Source of the DNA: Chrysolina oricalcia
Lineage: Eukaryota > Arthropoda > Insecta > Coleoptera > Chrysomelidae
Assembly (NCBI GenBank): GCA_944452925.2
Contig: OX101828.2
Location: forward strand, 44,083,696-44,147,695
Length of the DNA stretch: 64,000 nucleotides
Direction: 5' to 3'
In this document: positions 23,630 to 35,319 of the stretch, piece by piece
How positions within the stretch are numbered: the stretch's first letter is position 1
How the letters are laid out: the number at the start of each line of letters is the position of its first letter
Made by a program: the position numbers and the translations under genes
The notes under the pieces: generated by a model
Told to the model about the DNA's origin: nothing
Database searches by the model: none
The model's input: the letters and a program-made list of their open reading frames with translations, nothing else

Positions 23630-24371
23630 ATAAAGGTGAATATGTTTTTGGATCTAAAAAAAGCTTTCGATAAAATAGATTGGGAAATTTTAGTGAAAAA
23701 AGTACAGGCTGAAATTTCTTAAAAATGTCTATTTCGCTCTGACTTATTCACATCTTCAATATCTGTGGTGAGATTATGAACACTAGACTCGTTGCGAGTT
23801 TGACGTGACTCGTAGTGAAATGAACGTCGAGTCATAAGGAAACCACAGCGATTTTATCTACATATCGTGACAGCTCTCGTATCGAGTGTTCATAATCTCA
23901 CCTCTGGGTTCTATATGGGGTACTGCAAGTAATTGCTTTTTAAATTGTTTGAGGAAACTTCAAAATAAAACAATCAAATTTATCTTTAAATTGAATTATA
24001 TGAAAGCAACAATTAATTTATACAAACCAAATGGCTAAAAATTTGTTGTTTCATCCACGCAGTTAGAAAAAACGTGAAAACCTCAAAATTGTTAGCTGCT
24101 AGCAATTTTAGAACAGATTTTGGAATAAAATCTGTTTTTCATAACGGAATAGTCAATTACAATTCGATACCTGATGAAATAAAATCTAATGTTGAGATGA
24201 TTTATTCAATGAATTTGGCCACTAGAACTTTGAAATAGTTTCGATATAAGTTGAAAACTGATGAAATTATGTATATTTCAATGTTTATTATTGTGTTTAT
24301 ATTCACCACATTGTATTTTGCATTTTGAGCAAATGTATTGTCAGATAATTTTTTTTTCTTCATATTTATTG
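23630..24371 (+). pseudogene. LINE reverse transcriptase remnant
   Basis: The segment contains VNMFLDLKKAFDKIDWEIL (the first catalytic Asp region of a non-LTR reverse transcriptase). After a deletion and a MITE insertion, the C-terminal end follows (KTSKLLAASNFRTDFGIKS, then YNSIPDEIKSN), with several frameshifts. The 3' end continues at 26803-26898 beyond the 8-bp-TSD element inserted into it, ending AAATAAAGTTGATTGATT, a short-repeat tail typical of CR1-like LINEs. Confidence 0.65.
23766..23903. mobile_element. MITE with GGTGAGATTATGAACACT ends
   Basis: The inverted termini GGTGAGATTATGAACACT and AGTGTTCATAATCTCACC bracket 138 bases. The same terminal family appears at 61304-61556 (GGTGGGATTATGAACACTCG). 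It is inserted in the LINE remnant. Confidence 0.7.
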
Positions 24372-24379
24372 ATCACATC

Positions 24380-26794
24380 CTCAGATCAATAAGTAAACAT
24401 ATATTGGCCCGAAACTACGTAAACATCATATTCACTGAACCGAAGATAATTCTTGCGGAAACTGTTTTGTTTCGGGTTTTTGACATTCGAACCAAAACAA
24501 AACACCTCTAGTACAGTGCCGTGCTTTTTTAAGGGGGTCAAAATTACTTTTGCAATTGCAGTACCTGTGAGCTACAACAAGTTATGTCACGGTTTTGTCT
24601 TAAAATTCCTAGGGTCAATAAAAAGCCGGTGGGTTGGCAGCAAATAACTTTTTATCAAAATTTGGGGATTCAAGATAGCGGATTAGTTTTATGATTTATG
24701 ATGATATTCTTTCCTTAGTTGGATTCAAGGAGTTTTCAGCTATCAAAAATAAAGCATTATTTATGGTCTAAAGTAATTAATTCGAGAGATTTAACAAGTT
24801 CCTTGACTATATTTCAAGTTTGGTGCCTGGGGGTTTATATTGTGTAGATCAAGTTTCAACGAATCAATACGAATATTTGAATAAATATGAACCAGTTGCA
24901 TAAAGCCTTCTGTTAACGTAAGTAACATAACTGGTGAGCTTAGATATGCGTTACCATAGTAATCATCAAATCAAATATTTATTTGTCTGTTAAATTCTTT
25001 ATGCAACTGGCCCTATGTTAAGAAACCTTCTCCAACATCTATAAATAAATTGTTCATTCTGTTGAGTATTATCCTTCCTAAATTTTGGACCAGTTCATTC
25101 ATATGGCAAGTACCTGTCAGAAAACAACTACTCTCCTGGCTAAGACCACGACGGGGATTGAATTAAACAGATACTTGTGCAACGTTCCTCAAAGCATCAG
25201 AGAACGTTGTCGTTTTGTGTTGATGAAGTGTTGTTAGAAATTTCCCTGTGTGTTTTCGTGGTTTTTGTCCTGCTTAAACAACTTAAAGTTACATTTGGAA
25301 TATTTTTCAAAATAGTGCAGTGGTTCAGTGAGAAACAATGTCGAAATACTGCTTTGTTTTCAAAACAAATGATAGTAAACAAACATTCCACAGGCGAGGT
25401 TCCAGTGGCGTCAAATGCACGATACAAATCATGCAATCAAACGTATTCGTCAAATATAATATTGGAGGACAAAGAAACTCATTCAAAATTACAGATAAGA
25501 AAAGCCTATAGCAATATATGGAAAAAACATTGAAGCTTATGATAGGAAAATTGAATTTATTTTCTTATAATATTGATATTGTTAAAATTCTAACAGATTG
25601 AATGAAATATATGCGTATCCACACGTTATTATAACAAATAGGCAAATATCACTATTATTTATTTAATTTTAAGCCTAACATATAAATATTACAAATGTAT
25701 AAATATAAAGTGTCAAAGTGTATGTGAAAGAATGATTCTCAAGAAAGCTCAGTACATGAGGATTTCAACACTTGGTATTTATTGATTTTTAAATAGAACT
25801 GTCTTTGTCAAAAGAGACCTGACCCTTTCTACTTTGTCAGTTCCGCTTATTGACAATTCAAGGTATAATCAGATTTTGAAAAAAATTTGAAGTACTTATT
25901 ACCTTTACCAAGGCAAAACTATGGTTTGATAAAGGCTCTTCCTCAAAGAAATGATTTCCAAAAATTTAAAGTAAGTCCTTTGGTATATCATTAATTGTCC
26001 TCAATGTTAGAATTTTAACAATGTCAATATTATTGGAAAATAAATTCAATTTTCCTTTCATCTCACAGATATTTATAACAAACATTGAGGAATTCACCAC
26101 TTTGCCATAGGCTTTTCGTACCTGTAATTTTGAATGAGTTTCTTTGTCCTCCAATATTATATTTGACGAATACGTTAGATTGCATGATTTGCATCGGGCA
26201 TTCGACGCCACTGGAACCTCACCTGTGGAATGTTTGTTTACTATAATTTGTTTTGCAAACAAAGCAGTATTTCGACATTGTGACTCACTAAACCACTGTA
26301 CTATTTTGAAAAATATTTCAAATGTAACTTTAAGTTGTTTAAGCAGGACAAAAACCATGAAAACACACAGGAAAATTTCTAACAACACTTCATCAACACA
26401 AAACGACAACGTACAATGGCCGCCACGGCCGGTGTCACAAGCGGTGTTGCCAAGAGTAAAATAATTCTAGTAATCGCTCGAAGTGCCTAAAATTTCATCA
26501 GTTCAAAACGACATATATCTTCCTTTTTGGTAATTTTTTCACACCTTTCTGGACATAAACATTTCTCTAGAATTTTTAGAATAATGCATCTGAATATAAA
26601 ATATGATTGATTATGCATTTTTATTGATAGGTTCCTACCAAAATCATATTTTTTTACCAATTTGACAACACGGCGTCAATGTTTGAAAACATTAGGGATG
26701 AGAGGTGTACGTAAATAAACAAAGTTGTCTTCGGTTCAGTGAATATGATGTTTACGTAGCATCGGGCCGATCTATGTTTACTTATTGATCTGAG
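24380..26794. mobile_element. TIR element family copy B, 8-bp target duplication
   Basis: It has the same termini and layout as copy A (CTCAGATCAATAAG... to ...CTTATTGATCTGAG), 2415 bases against 2497. It is flanked by perfect ATCACATC duplications (24372-24379 and 26795-26802). The target was a LINE 3' end, which resumes on the far side, so the insertion and its orientation are unambiguous. The inner inverted arms (about 25190-25600 and 25990-26410) are open in longer frames than in copy A: 118 codons on plus and 147 on minus, both with FKIVQWFS and YKSCNQTYSS / CKSCNLTYSS. I do not recognise the protein. The two Cys pairs (C-x2-C) hint at a small zinc-binding unit, but that is weak. Confidence 0.9.
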
Positions 26795-26802
26795 ATCACA
26801 TC

Positions 26803-26898
26803 TTTGTATGCTCATTTATTCATGTTATTTTTGAGATTTTTGTGTCCCTTCCATAAACATATAATGTTTCTTGGGGAAATAAAGTTGATTGATTCAAT
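26803..26898 (+). pseudogene. LINE 3' tail beyond copy B
   Basis: This is the continuation of the 23630-24371 LINE after the insertion. It ends in GATTGATT short repeats. Confidence 0.55.
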
Positions 26899-27115
26899 GA
26901 TACAAACAGCTCTCTCGGGTAGTTGAAAGACTATTTGAGCAATCGAAAACAAATCACAAAAATCAATAATAGCGTGTCTACACAAATCAACAATTCATTT
27001 GGTGTTCCTCAGGGAAGTGTCTTGGTACCACTGTTATTCCTTATACATAAATGACATTAGTCTGTTTCATTCCTGTGATTTTATTAATCTCTTTGCTGAT
27101 GATACCTTGCCACAT
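26899..27115 (+). pseudogene. LINE RT core fragment
   Basis: About 70 codons show LKDYLSNRKQI, FGVPQGSVLVPLLF and, after a one-base shift, YINDI and FADDT. These are the palm motifs of a CR1/jockey-like reverse transcriptase. Both flanks are cut, so it is a fragment. Confidence 0.7.
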
Positions 27116-27715
27116 ATGACACTCTGTATATTTCAATGATTCAGCATTGAGTTCTGGGGTTCTGGGACATTCCAAAACCAGGAGTTGGGGTTAATTTTTC
27201 AATAAAGAATCTTTAATACATTTTTCCCAATTTTTCACTTTTCAAGTGATCACAGTTTGCCATGGAAAAGTAATATTTGGTTATTTTTCGCAGTATTCAT
27301 TGAATATTTTTGTGAATTTTGTAAAAAGTGAAGAAATTTTGAAAATTAAGCAAATGTTACTGATGAAAAAGAGATAAGCAAATTGCCAGCTACAAATACC
27401 ACCCTGTATAATCAATTGATTCAGTGTATCAATTGATTGAGTGTATTCTGAAACAGAATTTGATGTTAATTTTGTGATAAAAAAATACCTGATATGTTTT
27501 CCCCACTTTCTCACCCTTCAATTGGTCATAGTTAGCCGTGGAAAATGGATATACGAATGTTTCATCAACATAAAGGTAGGTATTCCTGAGTACTATAATA
27601 TGAGAAAAATATTTTTTCAAATTACTTTAATCTCAATGAAATATGAGGGTGTGGCTGCTCAAAGCGGGATACACTGTATAATAAGTATAAAATTACACCT
27701 GTAGCAAATCCTAAG
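27116..27715. other. Intron 4 spacer with MITE-like ends
   Basis: CCACCCTGTATAATC near 27401 and GGGATACACTGTAT near 27666 look like ends of CAGGGTG-type elements. I could not pair them with confidence. There is no coding evidence. Confidence 0.35.
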
Positions 27716-27959
27716 AGATTCAGATTCATTTATTTAACTACGTTACATTTTCGAAAATGTTTGTAGCACGTCAAAAAAATACAAGTGTATAAAAAACAGA
27801 TGAAAAGGTAACATATACCAATTATTAAAAATTAAGTCATTATAAATATTACGAAACAAATAAAATGAACTGACAGATCAACGCGCTAAAATAAGAAAAT
27901 ATTAAAAAATTATTGGTGAGTATGTTCACAAATTCCTATTTTGTAAATGACTAACGTAT

Positions 27960-28902
27960 TCATCGACAGAGTAGAAGCAATATCTCAAGAGATAACTCTT
28001 TAAGGAATTTTTAAAATGAGACATTGAAAGACACTTAAAATCATCTGGCAAATGATTGTAAAGATTGAAGTCTAACGTATTTCTCTTGGATTTATTTAGG
28101 CGGTAGCGATTTATTCGAATATTATTTGCGGATCTAGTATTGTGATCATGAACGTCAGATTGTCTTATGAATTTCTAACAGGACACTGTATAGATATAAG
28201 GTGAGCAGTGGCATAATTTGAAGTCTCAGAAAAAGAGGTTGACAATGATCCCTATAGCCTGAATTTGTAATGAGTCTTATAGCTCTTTTCTGAAGTTTGA
28301 AAATCTTTAGAGCTCCACTGGAATTTCCCCAGAGAATGATCCCATAACTGATGTGAGAGTGGAAAAGAGAGAAATATGTAGTTTTCAGTGTATCATAACT
28401 GGTGATATTCTTCAGTTGACGTAAAAGAAAAACAGTGCTACATAATCTACTGTTTAATTGTTTGATGTGATCATTCCAAGAAAGATTGCTGTCCACAGTG
28501 ACTCCAAGTAATGTTACACTGTTCACATCTGACGTAGTGGTTCTAGCTGTAAAATTAAGTTGTTGAGTTTTGTCAGAATTTAATTTGAGTTTGTGCAAAA
28601 AACCAAGTTTCTGCTTTACTATTTACCTCTTCAGATATTCTCGCAAGTTCTGAAAAGTCCTTATCGGAATAAATAAAAGTAGTATCGTCTGCAAATAGAA
28701 CAGATTTATGCGGGTTCATAAAACGACTGATATCATTCACATAAATGATAAATAAGAGCGGCCCCAAAACTGATCCTTGAGGAACACCATGCTTAACAAG
28801 CTTGAAATTCGAAGTAGTACTATTGGTCGTTACAGCTTGATGTCGACCCTCTAAATATGACCTCATTAAAGACAAAGACACTCCCCTGATGCCATAGTAA
28901 AA
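27960..28902 (-). pseudogene. LINE reverse transcriptase, C-terminal half
   Basis: After the mariner the frame resumes with YYGIRGVSLSLMRSYLEGR, then HGVPQGSVLGPLLFIIYVND and the catalytic FADDT (28680-28700). A frameshift at about 28590 (KAETWFFA to HKLKLNSDKTQ) is the main defect. The thumb (LLGVTVDSNLSWNDHI) and the C-terminal SYGIILWGNS and AIRLI motifs follow. Below about 28155 further shifts appear. The protein would reverse-transcribe its own RNA at a nicked target site. Confidence 0.8.
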
Positions 28903-28904
28903 TA

Positions 28905-30198
28905 CGAGGGCTGTTTGGTAACTCCGTGACTATTTGAATAAAGAAAAAAAAATTGGCAAATAAGCGTTTTATTTTTCAACATAATCTCCTTTTAGATCAA
29001 TACATTTAGTCCAGCGTTTTTCCAGTTTTTTCATTCCTTCCAAATAATAGGTTTTCTCAAGGCCCTCAAAATAGGCGTTTGTTTCGGTTATAACCTCTTC
29101 ATTCGACCCAAATCTCTTACCACCCAGCCATTTCTTCAGGTTTGGGAAAAGAAAATAGTCGCAAGGGGCTAAATCTGGAGAATATGCTGGATGGGGTAGT
29201 AGTTCGTAGCCCAATTTATGAATTTTTGCCATAGTGACTACACACGTGTGCACTCGTGCATTGTCTTGATGAAGCAGCACTTTTTTTTTCGCTAAATGTG
29301 GTCGTTTTTGCCTCAAATCAATATCGAATCTGTCTAAAAGCTCTGAATAATATTCGCCGTTGATCGTTCTACCCTTCTCTAAGTAATCTATATGAATGAC
29401 ACCGCGTGCATCCCAAAAAACTGTGGCCATAACCTTGTTGGCTGACAGACGCACCTTAGCCTTCTTTGGTGCACGTTCACCAGTTGACACCCACTGTTTT
29501 GATTGTTCCTTGGTCTCTGGGGTATTGTGATGGATCCATGTTTCGTCTACGGTTATATAACGGCGTAAAAACTCGCCCGGATTGCGATTGAACTTTGCCA
29601 AACACTCCTTTGAAGTGGTCACACGGTTGCGCTTGTGGTCGAGTGTGAGCAATCGCGGCACCCATCTCGCGGATAGCTTCTTCATGTCCAAATATTCATG
29701 TAAAATGTCATGTACTCGCTCAGTTGAGATGCCTACAGCCTCAGCTACCTCACGTACTTTTATTCTCCGATCGTCCAATATCATTCCATGGATTTTATCG
29801 ACGATTTCTGGCGTGATGACCTCTTTTGGGCGACCTGAACGTACGGCGTCACTTGTGCTGGTACGACCACAACGGAACTCAGTAAACCACTTCTTAACCA
29901 TTGAAATTGATGGTGCAGAGTTCCCATAGTATTTATCAAGTATTTCCTTGGTTTCAGTTATGGTTTTTTTACGCAAAAAATAATGCTTAATCAACACACG
30001 AAATTCACTTTTTTCCATTTTTGTTAAAATTCACGAGGTTGTCTGCTTCTAATTGCTGTCAAACACAAACCAAATGTAGCAGCTTGCTCAAAATTTGACA
30101 GTAGTCTATTGAAAGATGGTGGTTGACAGCAGCAGTGTTGCATTTAAAGTTACTGCGCGGGAAATTTAAAAAGTCACGGACTTACCAAACAAGCCTCG
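28905..30198 (-). mobile_element. mariner transposon copy 2, apparently intact
   Basis: The ends are CGAGGGCTGTTTGGTAACTC at 28905 and the near-mirror (GGCTTG in place of GGGCTG) ending at 30198. TA flanks both sides (28903-28904 and 30199-30200). The length is 1294 bases. It carries one uninterrupted transposase on the minus strand. Its ends begin with the same CGAGG as copy 1 but differ afterwards, and the two transposases differ through most of their length, so these are separate mariner lineages. Confidence 0.95.
28969..30018 (-). CDS. mariner transposase, full-length
   Basis: The 349-codon frame starts at MEKSEFRVLIKHYFLRKKTI and ends LKGDYVEK, the usual length for mariner transposases. 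The N-terminal half contains two HTH units (ITETKEILDKYYGN, and IKVREVAEAVGISTERVH) that bind the inverted repeats. The WVP motif (SARWVPRLL, about 117-123) that links to the catalytic domain is intact. The catalytic acids are D158 (TVDETWIHH), D252 (LHQDNARVH) and D287 (APCDYFLFP). D252 and D287 are separated by 34 residues, the canonical DD34D. No stop or frameshift is visible. Whether the protein is active cannot be told from sequence. It is located in a LINE in intron 4 of S1P, on the same strand as S1P. Confidence 0.95.
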   Translation of the reverse strand: MEKSEFRVLIKHYFLRKKTITETKEILDKYYGNSAPSISMVKKWFTEFRCGRTSTSDAVRSGRPKEVITPEIVDKIHGMILDDRRIKVREVAEAVGISTERVHDILHEYLDMKKLSARWVPRLLTLDHKRNRVTTSKECLAKFNRNPGEFLRRYITVDETWIHHNTPETKEQSKQWVSTGERAPKKAKVRLSANKVMATVFWDARGVIHIDYLEKGRTINGEYYSELLDRFDIDLRQKRPHLAKKKVLLHQDNARVHTCVVTMAKIHKLGYELLPHPAYSPDLAPCDYFLFPNLKKWLGGKRFGSNEEVITETNAYFEGLEKTYYLEGMKKLEKRWTKCIDLKGDYVEK

Positions 30199-30200
30199 TA

Positions 30201-31895
30201 GTTTCTCAAGTAAGATATCGTGAGAGACGCAGTCGAAGGCCTTGGATAGGTCACAGAGTGTAATTGCAGTGTGTTGCCCTAGCTCTATGCCCTCGACTAC
30301 ATCGCTAACGACTTTTAAAACAGCCTGCATTGTAGAGCGGTCCTTACGAAAACCAAATTGCGAATCGTTAAAAAACTTAAATTTTTCGAAATATGCGGTG
30401 AGGCGTTGTTTGAGGATTTTTTCAACTATTTTACCAAATGAAGATATTATAGAAATTGGACGGTAATTGTCAACAAGTGAAATATCACCTTTTTTAAAAA
30501 GAGGAATAACTCGGGATAGTTTGAACGCATCAGGAAATATACCAGAAACGAAAATGAGATTGATAAGATCGGTAAGTGGTTGTAAAATGATGTTGGAAGT
30601 TTCCTTAATGATTTCGCTAGTTAATTCATTTCCGTCAGAGCACTTGGAATTTTTCAGTGACTTTATCACATCCAAAACGTCAACTGCAGTTACTGGAGCT
30701 AAAAAGAAAGAACTACTGGGAGCAGGGAAGTTTCTGAAATTGAGTAAATCAAGACTTGATGTTGTTGGAAGAGATTTTATGATTTCATCAGCAATTCCAA
30801 CAAAAAATTCGTTGAAAGTATCGGGAGAAATATCGTTGGTACTAGTTTTGTTTTTATTTCTTTCAAAATTTATTATTTTCCAACAAGATTTGGATTTGTT
30901 ATTAGAGAAATTGATGAAATCGTCGTAGGCCCTCCTTTTTGCATTTTTCATTTGGAGACAATAATTATTTCTGGAGAACTTGTAGGCTGAAATGTCTGCA
31001 GGATCTTTGGTTATATCTGCCACGAGTTTGAAGTTTGAAAGATTTTGTCTCATTCTTTTCAAAGAATCGTCAAACCATTTCATCGGAGACTTTTTACTTA
31101 TGGAAGTGTGGGATTTCATGGGAAATATTTCTTTAACTAAATTACTATAGGTATCCACAAGAGTGGAAGCTACGGAATCAACACTTTGGTAAATTTCGTA
31201 AGTACCCCATTTATGCCTGATAAGGCCTGCTTTAGTTTCTGTAATCCGCTCCTGTTTATCACCCGATAACATGATTCCTGATTTGACAATTCAGACAAAG
31301 ATTTCATAATGAGGTATTGGGCACGATGATCTGATAGACAGGGTTCGAAAACGCCGCTATCAAAAGACTGTTTCTCTAAGTTGGTAAATATGTTGTCTAC
31401 GCAACTAGCTGAAGTGGCTGTGATCCTTGTGAATTCGTGAATAATGAAATTCAGACCAAAGGATGTCAGTAAGCATTGTAAATCACTTAAAGCAGTTGCA
31501 TTACCTCTGAAATCTACATTGAAATCTCCAGTTATCATAATTTTAGTATTTTCTTTAACTATGTGGTTCAATAAATCCTCAAAAATTTTTAAGAATAAAT
31601 CGAAGTCGCCTTTACCAGAACGATATACAGAGAGGATATTGATTTTACTTTGGAACAACTCTATGCCACAAAATTCGGAGTTCTGTTCACTATTGAACGT
31701 ATGTAAATCTAGTGGTTTGAAATTGATTGAATTTTTGATAAATATGGCTGTACCACCATGTTGTAATTTTTTCCTACAGAAAAAATTTGCCAGTAGAAAC
31801 CCATCCAGATTTAGACTTTTGAGATTTTGCTCTCTCTGCCAATGTTCGGAAACACATAGTATATCAAAAGTATATTGAAACAAAATTGACTCCAA
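30201..31895 (-). pseudogene. LINE endonuclease and RT N-terminal half
   Basis: The endonuclease part reads ILCVSEHW, GGTAIFIK, ITGDFNVDF and SDHRAQYLI, the Asp/His motifs of the APE-type nuclease that nicks target DNA. The first block of that fold is missing because of 5' truncation. At about 31210 a frameshift joins it to the linker and RT start, where the next frame has VIPLFKKGDISLVDNYRPIS, GFRKDRSTM and LCDLSKAFDCVSHDILLEKL (first catalytic Asp). It then runs into the mariner at 30198. Confidence 0.85.
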
Positions 31896-31904
31896 TAATT
31901 CAAG

Positions 31905-32151
31905 TTTTTTTTTTAAATTGTTAAAATTGTTTTTTCCGTTTACCAGCTGTCGTCCCCTTACGAACGGCAGCCCTCATAAGTCGAAACTTGTGCGAGCCAA
32001 GGATTAACGAGGTCTTACCTTTTTACGTGCGATTCCTAGCACTTTCTCGGGCCATCAGAAAAAGTTCTGCAGTCGCTAGGGTTTGAACCTTTGACTGGCA
32101 GCGAAAAGTGATTGAAACAATGTCGCTTTAACCACTCGGCTACCTGGCCCC
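31905..32151 (-). mobile_element. tRNA-derived SINE
   Basis: Read on the minus strand, the head contains TAGCCGAGTGGTTAAAG (A box) and, about 45 bases on, GGTTCAAACCC (B box). These are the internal RNA polymerase III promoter of a tRNA-like head. A unique body and an A-rich tail follow. The 3' part (ACAGCTGGTAAACGG and neighbours) recurs at 54533-54615, which shows it is a repeat family and not a tRNA gene. It is not trimmed to a proper cloverleaf, and the SINE tail meets the truncated LINE. Confidence 0.7.
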
Positions 32152-33341
32152 GTTTGTTAGCCATACACTAGATGTTAATATGGAACATACTCATCGTACT
32201 ATCACATTTCAAAAGATTGATTAAATCGCAAGAATTTAGATCAGTAACAGGAACTAAATGTTCTCTGATGATGCTACGGGCCTCTGAAAATTTTCTTTGA
32301 ACCTGAATCTTCTAACCGCTGCACCTCTCGGCCATATATCGGGATAATATGCATCCTCCAAGTTGCCAAGTGGAAATGACACTTTGTAAGTGGATGCCCT
32401 TTCAGTTCTGTTCCATTCGTCACATATAAAAGGAATGTTTGGAGCTGTCTCCTTAAGAACTGCCAAAAGAGAGTTTCCGCCGAATAATTTGAGGTTATAA
32501 TTTAAATGTATTACCATTGATATATTGTAATATGAGCAACCAGTTGTGCACTAGTTTGTTGGTTTGGTTGCCTATGTTGGACGCGCAACTATCCACAATC
32601 CTTTCATGAGTAGGTTTCTCCGTGTGTTTCTAGTCCGGCGCACGATAATAACGCTATCCTCCGTGAGATGGCTCCAGCAGCCTTGTGTGGGGAATAAATA
32701 ATTTTAAATCTCCCCAAAAAACTACAGAAAAAAGTATTTCCTCGTTCGTGAAGAAGCTACTTGGTATTTCGGCCATTTCGCCTGGTTTCTCAGCAAGAAA
32801 GTCCCAGTTACTAATGTTTGTTGGGAGTTTATAGAAAATTTCATCGATTTTACTTGCACTCGCATTTATTTTAGGTAAGCCTTGTTTGTTACTTTAAGAT
32901 GTATGTAACGAATGAAATTTTATATTGGCCACTTAAAGGTATTCTTAGTTTTTGCCCTTCAGGCCATGTGTTTCGATTCGAGTTTCCAAAGATCTGTTCT
33001 GTTTTGTAGGACAGGGATATATATTTTGCGGTGTGCTGATTTTAGTATTTATTTTAGCTGTGGTTTTCACTGTGAACGTTACATCAATCGCATTAAATAG
33101 TAAGAGTGGAAATATAGGCCATTGGCAAAAGAACCGCAGTTTTTGTCCAGTCCGAACCCCAACTAAAAATCCGGTTAGTCCGGCCCTGAGAGTCTCTTTG
33201 CAGACCTAAAACCGACCCTTGGGGAACGCCTTTGTTAATATACAATCTATCAGTCTCCACGTTATTAGTGTAGGTCCTTATAATCCTTTTTTCAAAATAG
33301 GATTTTAGGTCATTTACACTGCCTCTGATACCAATCGACTC
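32152..33341. other. Intron 4 segment with an unrecognised 87-codon frame
   Basis: A minus-strand frame at 32254-32517 reads KVSFPLGNLEDAYYPDIW followed by PRGAAVRRFRFKENFQR. It looks protein-like and may be an ORF1-type retroelement piece, but I do not recognise it. Bases 33180-33340 (FEKRIIRTYTNNVETDR on the minus strand) resemble a LINE RT remnant. The remainder is featureless. Confidence 0.35.
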
Positions 33342-33467
33342 TAAAGGCCGCCATACACTGCAATGTTGCCCGACAATTTTAACCGTGGCGAGTAAAATTG
33401 TGCGTGCAAAATTGTAGGGACGAAGCGTTTATACATTGTCAGGTCACAAAGCCAGTTCGCAGGTAGT

Positions 33468-35319
33468 TTGGACAGTGACACGATGAAACGAGCAGTGGCA
33501 GCGGCATTAGTGATAAAAAGGCAAATTAGAAAAAAACGTTGCAGGTGGTCAAAAGATTGGCTGCTAAAAAGACAGCAATTTTCACATATTAATTTGTTAA
33601 CTGAATTGAAGTTACAAAAAGACGACTGGTTTAATTACGTACGTATGGATGAAGAAACCTATTTGGAATTATTACAAATTGTATCTCCACTTATCAAGAA
33701 ACAAGATACCCACCTACGAGAAGCTATTTCGTGTCATGAACGTTTAGTTGCTACATTAAGGTTCTTGGCCACAGGAAGACCTTATGAAGACTTAAAGTAT
33801 ACAACTGTAATATCAGCGCAAGCGTTAGGTAGGATTATTCCTGAAACTTGTAGTGCGTTATACAGTACCCTAAGTAAAGAATTTTTGAAGGTAAATGAGA
33901 CTTCTTGCCACAACAATTATATTTACCAACTAATGACAAAAAGGACATATTTCTGTAACAATGTTAACACGCTAAATGCAATATCTATCTTATAATAACT
34001 AAATAGCAACTATTCAAAAGTAACGTCATTGGATGTCGAGAATGTGGCGTAGTAGCGACTTGCTGACGCTTGCATATCAGGCTGGTAATTAGTGCTTTGA
34101 ACAGTGTCATTAAAACTGTTGTAAATTTTTAGTTTTGACTGTCGCGTTATATTACCAAGCTGGGCTTCAAAGAGAATGTCGGACATGAATTTTTCAGCTA
34201 ATATTGCTGTTTCTGTTGGCAGCTCCTTCAACTTGTTTGCAAAATTTTTGCCAATGACATCAAACTTGTCTTCGGTTGTATCCAACTGTCGAGAAATTGT
34301 ATCTAAAACGTCATCTGCCTTTCTTTTTGGTATTTTTGACGTAGGAGTTATATCCGCGGTTTGTCTTGCAGACGTATACTGGCGTTTATCATTATGAGAA
34401 CCACTTGACCCTGGTCTATCAAAATCTGTTATTGATGATGTGGACGGTGACGTTACAATCACCCCCTCGGATTGTTGTGATTCCTCCTATAATACACATA
34501 TGTTTGTTTTAGTTTCCTGACACTGAACACGAATGGAAAAATATTGCAGATAAGTTCGAACGCAAATGGCAGTTTCCACATTGTTTGGGAGCAGTTGATG
34601 GTAAACATGTTCAGATTGTACCACCTCGACATGCGGGTTCAACATATTAGAATTACAAGGGATTTCACAGCCTAGTGCTAATGGCTATTGCAAATGCAGA
34701 GTATGACTTTATAATGTGCGATTTTGGAACTAATGGTCGAATTTCGGATGGAGGCGTTATTGAAAACACTGTGTTTTATGATAAACTCAAAGCCAGTACT
34801 TTAAAAATCCCTCCACCATCTAAAGTTGCAACAAGTACGTCGGAACTTCCATTTGTATTCGTCGGAGATGAAGCTTTTGCGCTACGACCAGACTTCATGA
34901 AGCCCTTTGCTCAAAACACGTTGACTACGGAAAGACGAATATTCAATTACAGATTAAGTAGAGCACGCAGAATAATCGAAAATGTTTTCGGAATCTTGGC
35001 TGCACGCTTTAGGATATTTCACACCGCGATTGGTTTAAAATTAGAAAACACCGAAAAAGTTGTGATGGCTTGTTGCGTGCTTCACAATTTCCTCAGGAAA
35101 AAACGACAAGAAAGTTATTTGGCTCCATCTGATGTAGATACAGACGATCTGAATAAAGGAGAAGCACATATTGGACTTAGAGCTGCAACAAATACACTTG
35201 TACAACTACAACGGGGACATAAGCAGCAGTCATCGGACCAAGCTAAAGCAGTTCGTGATAATTATATGTCTTATTTCAATAAGGAGGGTGCCGTATCATG
35301 GCAAAATAAATTTATTTAA
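33468..35319 (+). pseudogene. Harbinger transposase, two exons, one stop
   Basis: Exon 1 is 33468-33890 (MDSDTMKRAV... to LSKEFLK). A GTAAAT...TTTTAG intron of 622 bases follows, then exon 2, 34513-35319 (FPDTEHEWKNIADKFERKW...). Joined they give 409 residues. The catalytic set is D in LGAVDGKHVQI, D in VFVGDEAFAL, and E in RIIENVFGIL, as in HARBI1-like nucleases. A TAG at 34648-34650 replaces a Tyr in the conserved GSTYYNYKGFHS block and is the only defect I see. The other exon-intron features are clean, so the copy was probably functional until recently. Confidence 0.88.

Larger units (their letters stand above)
27716..31903 (-). mobile_element. CR1/jockey-like LINE (EN + RT), split by a mariner
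   Basis: Reading the minus strand from 31903, an apurinic-type endonuclease domain is followed by a reverse transcriptase and a C-terminal region ending near 27960. The tail runs out at about 27716. The 5' end is truncated inside the endonuclease and abuts the A-rich tail of a SINE. Removing the mariner at 28905-30198, with one TA, restores the LINE frame, which dates the mariner after the LINE. Confidence 0.85.

Noticed and set aside
30467..30928. 153-codon plus-strand frame
   Set aside because: It is the antisense of the LINE RT; no independent signal.
32075..32151. Possible tRNA gene on the minus strand
   Set aside because: A and B boxes are present, but the stem pairing is poor and the sequence continues into a repeated SINE body with an A-rich tail.
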